Part shown: positions 58,234-64,000 of the stretch, one piece after another | Layout: each line of letters opens with the position of its first letter | Position numbering within the stretch: position 1 is the first letter of the stretch | DNA from: Streptomyces hyderabadensis | Lineage (GTDB): Bacteria > Actinomycetota > Actinomycetes > Streptomycetales > Streptomycetaceae | Length of the DNA: 64,000 nt | Direction: 5' to 3' | Assembly (NCBI RefSeq): GCF_020404845.1 | Contig: NZ_JAIOJZ010000016.1 | Coordinates: 88,798-152,797 of the forward strand | Program-made: the position numbers and the translations under genes | The notes under the pieces: model-generated | What the model was told of the DNA's origin: nothing | Database searches by the model: none | What the model saw: the letters and a program-made list of their open reading frames with translations, nothing else

Positions 58234-59259
58234 TCAGGCGGAGTCCCGCAGCACCAGCTCCGTACGGAGGATGACGTGCCGCCAGGCGGCCGCGGGGTCC
58301 TCCATCTCCTCCAGGAGCAGCCGCACCATGGTGCGGCCGATCTCCTCCAGCGGCTGCCGGACCGTCGTCAGCGGCGGGTCCGTGGGACGGGCCGGATGGA
58401 AGTCGTCGAAGCCGATCACGGCGACGTCCTGCGGCACCCGCAGGCCCGCGGCCCGCAGCGCGTTGAGGGCCCCGGCCGCCAGCGTGTCCGAGGCGGCGAA
58501 GACCGCGTCGAGGTCCGGGTGCCGGGCGAGCAGCTCGGTCATCGCCCGGTGCCCGCTCTCCTCCGTGAAGTCGTCCCCCTCGGCGACCAGCGACGACCCG
58601 GCCGGCACCCCCGCCGACTCCAGGGCCTCCCGGTACCCGCGCAGGCGGCACTGCGCGACGTACATGTCGAGCGGTCCGCTGATCGCCCCGATCGTGCCGC
58701 GGCCGGCGTCCAGCAGATGCGTGACCGCGCCGCGCGCGCCGCCCGTGTTGTCGGCGTCGACGTAGGTGACGCTCTCCTCGCCGGAACGCCGCCCCAGCAT
58801 GACGGTGGGCAGTCCCGCCTCGGCGAGCATGTCCGGCAGCGGATCCTCGGCGTGCACGGACATCAGCAGCACCCCGTCGACCCGGCCGCCGCGCGCGAAC
58901 TCCACGAAGCGCCGCCGCTCGGTGTCCGTGCGGACCAGGGTGAGCAGCAGCTGCAACGGGGTGTCGGTGAGGGCGTCGCCCACGGCGTGGACGATCTCGG
59001 TGAAGAACGGCTCCCCGAACAGCCGCCAGTCCGGCTCCGTCATCACCAGCGCGACGGCGTCGGCACGGTGACCCGCCAGGGAACGGGCCGCGAGATTCGG
59101 CACGTACCCAAGCTCGGCGATGGCCCGCTGCACGGCACGGCGCGTCGAGTCCCGCACACCGGTCGCGTTGTTGATCACCCGCGAGACGGTGCCCCGGCCC
59201 ACGCCTGCCAGGGCGGCCACCTCCTCCAGCGTCGGCGTACCGGGACGCTGCCTGCCCAT
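58234..59259 (-). CDS. LacI-family cellulose regulator (CebR/CelR-like)
   Basis: 341-aa repressor. The ATG at 59259 follows AAGGCGGG. HTH: PTLEEVAALAGVGRGTVSRV with the hinge helix YVPNLAARSLAG, the same reading head as regulators that bind TGGGAGCGCTCCCA. The periplasmic-binding-like domain (FFTEIVHAVGDALTDTPLQL; VAVIGFDDFHPARPTDPPLT) should bind cellobiose or cello-oligosaccharides as inducer. It lies directly upstream of celB on the same strand, with boxes in between. Confidence 0.93.
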   Translation of the reverse strand: MGRQRPGTPTLEEVAALAGVGRGTVSRVINNATGVRDSTRRAVQRAIAELGYVPNLAARSLAGHRADAVALVMTEPDWRLFGEPFFTEIVHAVGDALTDTPLQLLLTLVRTDTERRRFVEFARGGRVDGVLLMSVHAEDPLPDMLAEAGLPTVMLGRRSGEESVTYVDADNTGGARGAVTHLLDAGRGTIGAISGPLDMYVAQCRLRGYREALESAGVPAGSSLVAEGDDFTEESGHRAMTELLARHPDLDAVFAASDTLAAGALNALRAAGLRVPQDVAVIGFDDFHPARPTDPPLTTVRQPLEEIGRTMVRLLLEEMEDPAAAWRHVILRTELVLRDSA

Positions 59260-59390
59260 GTCGGCCCGCCTTCCCCACGAGATCATCCGATACTACGGTG
59301 ATCCGCCCGGGCCCGTCGGGGCGACCGTGCGGGTGCCGCCGGCCGCACGGCCCGTTCCCCGGTGATCGCCACAACGGCGCGGCGGTGAGG

Positions 59391-61445
59391 TTATCGAGCC
59401 GCGAAACCGGGGGGACCCGCGCCCCACGCGGCGGCGCACAGCGCGCGGTCGACCTCCTCCGCGTAGACGGCCGCACCGAGCCACGCCGTGGTGAACCGCC
59501 CGGTGTCCGCCGGGAGCAGGCGGCCGAAGGGGTCGCGGGCCCGTTCCGCGGCCGTGGCGTGCAGCGCGGTGAGCAGCTCACCGGCGGTGCCGAGACCGCA
59601 CCGGCGCAGGCGGGCAGCCTCGGACTCCCGGCTTCCGGGGAAGGCGAGCACGCGGCGGCCGCCGGACACGGCCTGGTGGACCCGGCGCCGCAGCAGATGC
59701 ACCGGCGCCTCGTCGGCCGCAGTCGCGGGCTCAACGTTCGGAACGGTCGGCGCCGGTCGGATGCCGCGCGCGTCGCCCGGGGCGCCCGCCGTCGGGGCCG
59801 CGGGCAGGTCCGCGCGGCGGAGCCGGTCGAGACCGAGGTCGGCGTGCGTGCCCGGATCGGCGGGAAGGCTCGTCGCCAGCAGCAGCGCACGGGGCACCGG
59901 GGCAGGGGTGAGCCGGGCGATCACGCGCAGCCGGGCGCCCGGCGCGGTGGCGAGGAGCGCGAGGACGCGGAGGTTCTCACGGTGGGGCAACGCGGGGTCG
60001 TCGTGCGCGGCGGCGAGCCGTACGGTCAGGCCGCCGCAGTCGGCGAGCAGACACTCGCCCGCCGCCTCGCGGACCGTGCCGATCAGCGTGACGTCGAGGA
60101 ACAGCAGGTCCTGGCCGTCCCGGCCGGCCCGCGCGGCCGGTTCGTCACCGTCGGCACCGCTGCCACCGCCGTCGCCCCCCGAGTCGGTGCCATGCGCCTG
60201 CGGCACGTCCAGGTCGCTCGCCAGTGCACGGGCGACCTGCTCGGCCGCCGGCACCGCCCACAGCCGGTCGAGCGGCTCGGCGTGCCACGAGGCGCCGGGC
60301 GCGCGCACGGCCCGTACCCCCGCCCCCGCCCCCAGGCGGCCCGTCGGGGAGACCGTCGCCCCGGACACGGCGAGTCCGGCACGGGAGAGTTCACGGGGCG
60401 TCAGGGAGGTGTCGCCGACGCGCACGGCACGGTCCGCCGAGCCCATGGCCCGTGCGGCGCCCCCGGGGGCCACGTCCGGCACCGTGTAGAGCCGCCCCGC
60501 GGCATCGGCGGTCCAAGTGACCGTACCCGCGTAACCGGTCGCCGTGAGGACCGGCTCGGCGAACAGCCCGTACAGGCGCAGTGACCCGTCCGGTGCGTAC
60601 GGCCGGCGTACGCTGCCGCGCAGCCCGGCCAGTTCCGGCCCGGTGGCTTGCGGCAGGCGGTGGGCGAGGACCAGGACGTCGCGCAGGGCGGCGGTGAGGT
60701 CGCTCAAGCGGTGGGCGGGATCGGCGTCACGTGCCGCGCGCAACGCCGTGACCACGGAGACGGCACGCCCGGCGGCGCGCGGGAGGCCGGCGAGTCGCGC
60801 GGTGTGGGCCGCCCGCAGCAGCTCCGCCTGGAGCACGGCCCCGGCACCGTCGACGCCTGCCTCCAGCACGGCCGCCGCGGCCTCGCGAAGGGCGGCGGCG
60901 GCCGTGCACTGGGCGGGCGTGGCCGTGAGGTGGGCGTCGCCGTTCCCGGGAGCGGCGACGCCTCCGGGTACGGCGGTCCGAGCGGGAGACGAGTCCGAGA
61001 CCGACGCCGGGTGAGACTTGCGTCGCGCTTCCGTGGCGGCCGGTTCCGTGCGTGGCGTTTCCGTGGCCTGCGCTTCCGTGCCCGGCGTTTCCGTGACCTG
61101 CGCTTCCGTGCCCGGCGTTTCCGTGGGCAGCGGCTCTTCGGCCGCCGGATCCGCGGGCTCGGCGAGCGGGGCAGCCGATGCCGCGGCGGCCCGGTGCAGG
61201 CAGTCGGGCGCGAGCAGGCACCCGCACCGGATCGCCTCCGCACTCGTCACGACCCCGCCGGGAGCGTGCAGTTCGAGGTCGGTGTCGTCGTCGAGCGCGA
61301 CGCGCACGAGGTCGCCGTCCCGGGTCGCGGGCCGCCCCGCGACCTTGGCGACACCCGCGTCCAGCCGCTTGCGCAGCCTGGGGGTGAGCGCCGCGACGAG
61401 CTGGGCGGTCACCGCGGGGTCGACCGGCGGAAGGTGCGGGCTCAT
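59391..61445 (-). CDS. SWIM zinc-finger protein
   Basis: 684-aa protein. Near the N-terminus TSAEAIRCGCLLAPDCLHRA gives the CxC...CxH pattern of a SWIM zinc finger (about residue 60-80). A low-complexity stretch of TETPGTEAQ repeats (about 105-140) follows, then a long Ala/Arg/Leu-rich region without recognised domains (LRLYGLFAEPVLTATGYAGT; LLFLDVTLIGTVREAAGE). ATG 61445 overlaps the VWA gene stop (ATGA). SWIM, VWA and AAA/MoxR-type genes form a conserved but uncharacterised group in actinomycetes; this pair looks like part of one. Function unknown. Confidence 0.85.
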   Translation of the reverse strand: MSPHLPPVDPAVTAQLVAALTPRLRKRLDAGVAKVAGRPATRDGDLVRVALDDDTDLELHAPGGVVTSAEAIRCGCLLAPDCLHRAAAASAAPLAEPADPAAEEPLPTETPGTEAQVTETPGTEAQATETPRTEPAATEARRKSHPASVSDSSPARTAVPGGVAAPGNGDAHLTATPAQCTAAAALREAAAAVLEAGVDGAGAVLQAELLRAAHTARLAGLPRAAGRAVSVVTALRAARDADPAHRLSDLTAALRDVLVLAHRLPQATGPELAGLRGSVRRPYAPDGSLRLYGLFAEPVLTATGYAGTVTWTADAAGRLYTVPDVAPGGAARAMGSADRAVRVGDTSLTPRELSRAGLAVSGATVSPTGRLGAGAGVRAVRAPGASWHAEPLDRLWAVPAAEQVARALASDLDVPQAHGTDSGGDGGGSGADGDEPAARAGRDGQDLLFLDVTLIGTVREAAGECLLADCGGLTVRLAAAHDDPALPHRENLRVLALLATAPGARLRVIARLTPAPVPRALLLATSLPADPGTHADLGLDRLRRADLPAAPTAGAPGDARGIRPAPTVPNVEPATAADEAPVHLLRRRVHQAVSGGRRVLAFPGSRESEAARLRRCGLGTAGELLTALHATAAERARDPFGRLLPADTGRFTTAWLGAAVYAEEVDRALCAAAWGAGPPGFAAR

Positions 61446-64000
61446 GCGATCTTCTCCCCTACCCAGCGGGCGAGTTCGAGTGGGCCGAGCGCGGCGACCG
61501 GCATGCCCGCGGCGACGAGCTGCCCCGCCACCCCGGTGGAGTAGCGCGGGCGGCCCGCGTCGTCGAGGCCGGCGCACCCCAGTACGTGGCAGCCGGCCCC
61601 GACCAGAGCGCGGACCTCGGCGAGCAGTGCGCCCAGCGGATAGCCCTCCTCGAAGTCGCTGACGACGACCACGAGCGTGCGGGACGGCACGGTGACGAGC
61701 TCCCGGGCGTGCCGCAGCCCCGCCGCGATGTGGGTGCCGCCGCCCACGCTGACTTCGAGCAGGAGAGACAGCGGATCGTCGACGTGGCCGGTGAGGTCCA
61801 TGACCTCCGTGGAGAAGGCCAGGAAGTGCGTGGACAGCGTGGGCACGCCCGCGAACACCGACGCGGTGAGCGCGGCCCAGACGGTGGACGCCTCCATGGA
61901 ACCCGACACGTCGGTCACCAGGATCAGCCGCCAGTCGGCGGACCTCTTGGCACGGGTACGGAAGACGGGGTGCTCCGGGAGGACCCGGACCGTGCCGTCC
62001 GGACCGCGGTGCGCCGAGGCCAGGTTGGCCCGCAGCGTGCGGGGCAGGTCGAGGCCGCCGCCCGGGCGGCGGCTGGGGCGCGGCACGACGCTGCCGTGCA
62101 GCGCGGGACGCAACCGGGTGGCCAATTCCCGGGTCAGCGCCTCGACCAGCCGCCGCACGAGCGGTCGGAGCGCGGCCAGCCGTGCCTCGGGCAGGCCTCC
62201 CGCATGCCGCAGCACGGTGCGCAGCAGATCGACGGAGGGGCGCACGCTGTCCGGGTCGAGTTCGGCCAGCACGTCCGGCCGGCCCGACGCGGCCGCCGCC
62301 GCCAGGACCTCCTCGCGGATGCCCGGTCCGAACAGCGCAGCCAGTTCCTCCGACCACTCCCGCACGCTCGGGTACGGAGCCTGGCGGCCGCCGCCCGAGC
62401 CGCCCCGGCCCGGCCCGGTCAGCTCCCCCCGGCTGCCCTCGCCCCGGCCGCTGCCGTACAGCTCGTCCAACGCGGTGGCCGGCGCGGTCGCGGCCGGGGA
62501 CAGCCGGTCGGTACGGCGCCCGAGCAGCAGCCGCCAGCGGTCGGCGGGGTCCAGACGGTGATCCTCGGCGCCCGGGGACGCGGTGGCGGCAGCCGTGGCC
62601 GTGCCGTCGGCCGGTTCGGTCTCGCCGGTTTCGCCGGACTCGCCTAGGCCGGTTGCCTCGGCGGTCTCGCCGGACTCGCCTAGGTCGGTCGCCTCGGCGG
62701 ACTCGCCGACATCGGTCGCCTGGCCGGTCTCGACGTCGGTCGCCTCGCCGGACTCGTGGGTGTGGGGCCCGCCCGCTCCGTGGTCCGTGTGTGCGGGGAC
62801 CGCCGGGGGCAGCAGCCGGAGCCCGTCGAGGGCGGCCCGCGCCATGAGGTCCGCCCGGGTCCACAGGGCGAGCGCGGCCGGGTCCACCCCGCCCGTGTCG
62901 GCCGGCCGGTCGGCGTCCAGCCGCTCCTCGACGACGGCCAGGAGCCGGTCGCGGGCGGCCGGGCTGAGGGTGTCGAAGCCGCCGCGCAACGCCGGCAAGC
63001 GGTCCAGGAAGTCCCGGTCGGTCAGCTCCGCCACCCGGTCGAGGAGCGGTTCGAGCGCCGGGGCCGCAGACTCCAGCAGCGGACCCGCGGCCGTCAGCAA
63101 CCCCGTGAGCCGGGCGGTGAGCGCGGAGCGCGCATCGGGATCGCGGGCGGCGTCGACCCAGGACACGACGCGTTCGCCGAGTACGTCGGGATCCTCGTGC
63201 CCCAGGAGCACCCGGACGGCTCCGGCGGCGCCGCGCATCAAAGGGGAGCCCTCGTGGGCCAACCGGGCCAGCGCGTCGGTCAGCCGGACGCCGCCGAGCA
63301 GGTCCGCGCGGTGCGCGAGCTCCAGCAGGGCGTGCGCGTCCGCCGGGTCCTCGGCGCCGCTCAGGCCGTCCACCTGGCGTACCGCCGCGGCGGTGAGCAG
63401 CTCGGCCACGGCGGTGGCCCGGCCGGCACGCTCCGCGTCGGCACCCAGCCCCGGGACGTGCCCAGCCCGCAACCGGTCGAGGAGGCTCAGCCCCGTGAGG
63501 AGTTCGGGCAGGGCGGCGGCGCCCGGCAGCACCTCGGCGGTCTCCGCCAGCCGTGCGTCCGCCAGCTCCGGCAGGCCGCACTCGGCCGCCTGCCGGAGTC
63601 CCTCCAGGGTCTGCGCGGCGGTGGGGCCGCCCTCGTCCCGCTCCGCCCGCCACCGCTCGCGCAGCACCCCCTCGGCCGCCTGGGCGGGCGTGACACCGTG
63701 AACGCCGACCGCGGAAAGCATCGCCTCGGTGGCCGGCGTCCAGCGCACCTCCCACCGTGTCGTCAGCGTCTCGGCGCCGCCCGCACCGGCGACGTCCCGC
63801 GCCTCGGCGTACGGCACGCCGCACACCGTCAGGCGGCGGAGCAGCAGGTCGCGTGCGCGGTCGAGGCCGGACCGCAGGGGGCCCAGACGCAGATCCCGCG
63901 CGGTCGCGCCCGATGCGGTGGCGCCCGGCGCGCGGCCGCCCCGGGCGGGGCCGCCCGGCCCGGGGGTGCGGGCGTCGGCCGACCCCGGGCCGGGCAGGCC
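61442..64000 (-). CDS. Large VWA-domain protein (5' end outside window), possibly fused to a DUF5682-like region
   Basis: At least 852 codons are open and the frame runs through the right edge, so the true start is not seen. The first 430 visible residues are helical and Leu/Ala-rich (LTGLSLLDRLRAGHVPGLGA; RLPALRGGFDTLSPAARDRL). A repetitive acidic/Thr linker with repeated ESGE and ATDVGES units is next (about 62580-62760). The C-terminal VWA domain has the MIDAS DVSGSMEAS, a Thr in SVGGGTHIAAGL and the Asp of VVVSDFEEGYPLG, all intact for metal binding. VWA proteins of this sort work with MoxR-type AAA ATPases in assembling or activating partners. The DUF5682 label is inferred from context, not proven. 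Confidence 0.85.
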   Translation of the reverse strand, partial: GLPGPGSADARTPGPGGPARGGRAPGATASGATARDLRLGPLRSGLDRARDLLLRRLTVCGVPYAEARDVAGAGGAETLTTRWEVRWTPATEAMLSAVGVHGVTPAQAAEGVLRERWRAERDEGGPTAAQTLEGLRQAAECGLPELADARLAETAEVLPGAAALPELLTGLSLLDRLRAGHVPGLGADAERAGRATAVAELLTAAAVRQVDGLSGAEDPADAHALLELAHRADLLGGVRLTDALARLAHEGSPLMRGAAGAVRVLLGHEDPDVLGERVVSWVDAARDPDARSALTARLTGLLTAAGPLLESAAPALEPLLDRVAELTDRDFLDRLPALRGGFDTLSPAARDRLLAVVEERLDADRPADTGGVDPAALALWTRADLMARAALDGLRLLPPAVPAHTDHGAGGPHTHESGEATDVETGQATDVGESAEATDLGESGETAEATGLGESGETGETEPADGTATAAATASPGAEDHRLDPADRWRLLLGRRTDRLSPAATAPATALDELYGSGRGEGSRGELTGPGRGGSGGGRQAPYPSVREWSEELAALFGPGIREEVLAAAAASGRPDVLAELDPDSVRPSVDLLRTVLRHAGGLPEARLAALRPLVRRLVEALTRELATRLRPALHGSVVPRPSRRPGGGLDLPRTLRANLASAHRGPDGTVRVLPEHPVFRTRAKRSADWRLILVTDVSGSMEASTVWAALTASVFAGVPTLSTHFLAFSTEVMDLTGHVDDPLSLLLEVSVGGGTHIAAGLRHARELVTVPSRTLVVVVSDFEEGYPLGALLAEVRALVGAGCHVLGCAGLDDAGRPRYSTGVAGQLVAAGMPVAALGPLELARWVGEKIA

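Noticed and set aside
61446..63824. Apparent continuation of the SWIM protein to about 1477 residues
   Set aside because: The upstream part is an Arg/Gly-rich shadow of the VWA gene in another frame; ATG 61445 with ATGA overlap is the credible start.

Overview
The window is high-GC actinobacterial DNA with strong third-position G/C bias, frequent GTG starts and stop/start (ATGA, GTGA) overlaps. Gene content points to a Streptomyces close to S. coelicolor: an rppA / CYP158A2 / cupin-monooxygenase operon, celB with the cellulose-active LPMO gene celS2, a tripeptidyl aminopeptidase gene, bioB/bioF and a third-type pfkA. From memory the order resembles S. coelicolor from about SCO1244 down to about SCO1185; that is an inference and was not aligned. 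No rRNA, tRNA, CRISPR array or intact insertion sequence was seen.

Layout. 1-6.5 kb: biotin genes (bioB cut by the left edge, bioF divergent), a DUF397 / XRE-DUF5753 / HATPase regulatory triad, an NlpC/P60 cell-wall hydrolase behind a probable c-di-AMP (ydaO-type) riboswitch, and a small cluster of a hypothetical protein, a ClpP paralogue and a divergent orphan Phd/YefM antitoxin. 6.8-11.4 kb: urease operon ureABCFGD, with interspersed repeat sequence between ureF and ureG. 11.5-20.3 kb: secreted Tap peptidase, an epimerase gene broken by an in-frame stop, an acyltransferase, a TPR-type XRE regulator and a 1066-aa secreted protein joining two different metalloproteases. 20.3-25.2 kb: ProP-like transporter, RpiB-like protein, and an AsnC / DDAH-like / RocD arginine-ornithine unit. 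25.2-29.4 kb: LytTR response regulator, small membrane protein, SSS symporter and LytS-type kinase in one transcription unit. 29.4-36.8 kb: CtaG, PfkA, GatD/MurT, peptide deformylase, TetR and acyl-CoA dehydrogenase. 36.8-39.7 kb: the THN/flaviolin pigment operon. 39.9-48.7 kb: semialdehyde dehydrogenase, Nudix plus ATP-dependent DNA ligase, a thioredoxin-reductase-like protein with a divergent XRE-cupin regulator, and a quinone oxidoreductase with two acyl-CoA dehydrogenases. 48.9-55.5 kb: secreted phosphodiesterase-like protein, two DHA2 transporters beside TetR and MarR regulators, a 187-bp MITE-like element and a DUF779 gene. 55.6-59.3 kb: a cellulose module (celS2, celB, LacI regulator, three TGGGAGCGCTCCCA-type boxes). 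59.4 kb to the end: a SWIM zinc-finger protein and a large VWA protein that runs off the right edge.

The least explained systems are the Phd-ClpP-small-protein cluster, the M4-M28 double protease, the transporter with an extra domain encoded between a LytTR regulator and a LytS kinase, and the SWIM/VWA pair.
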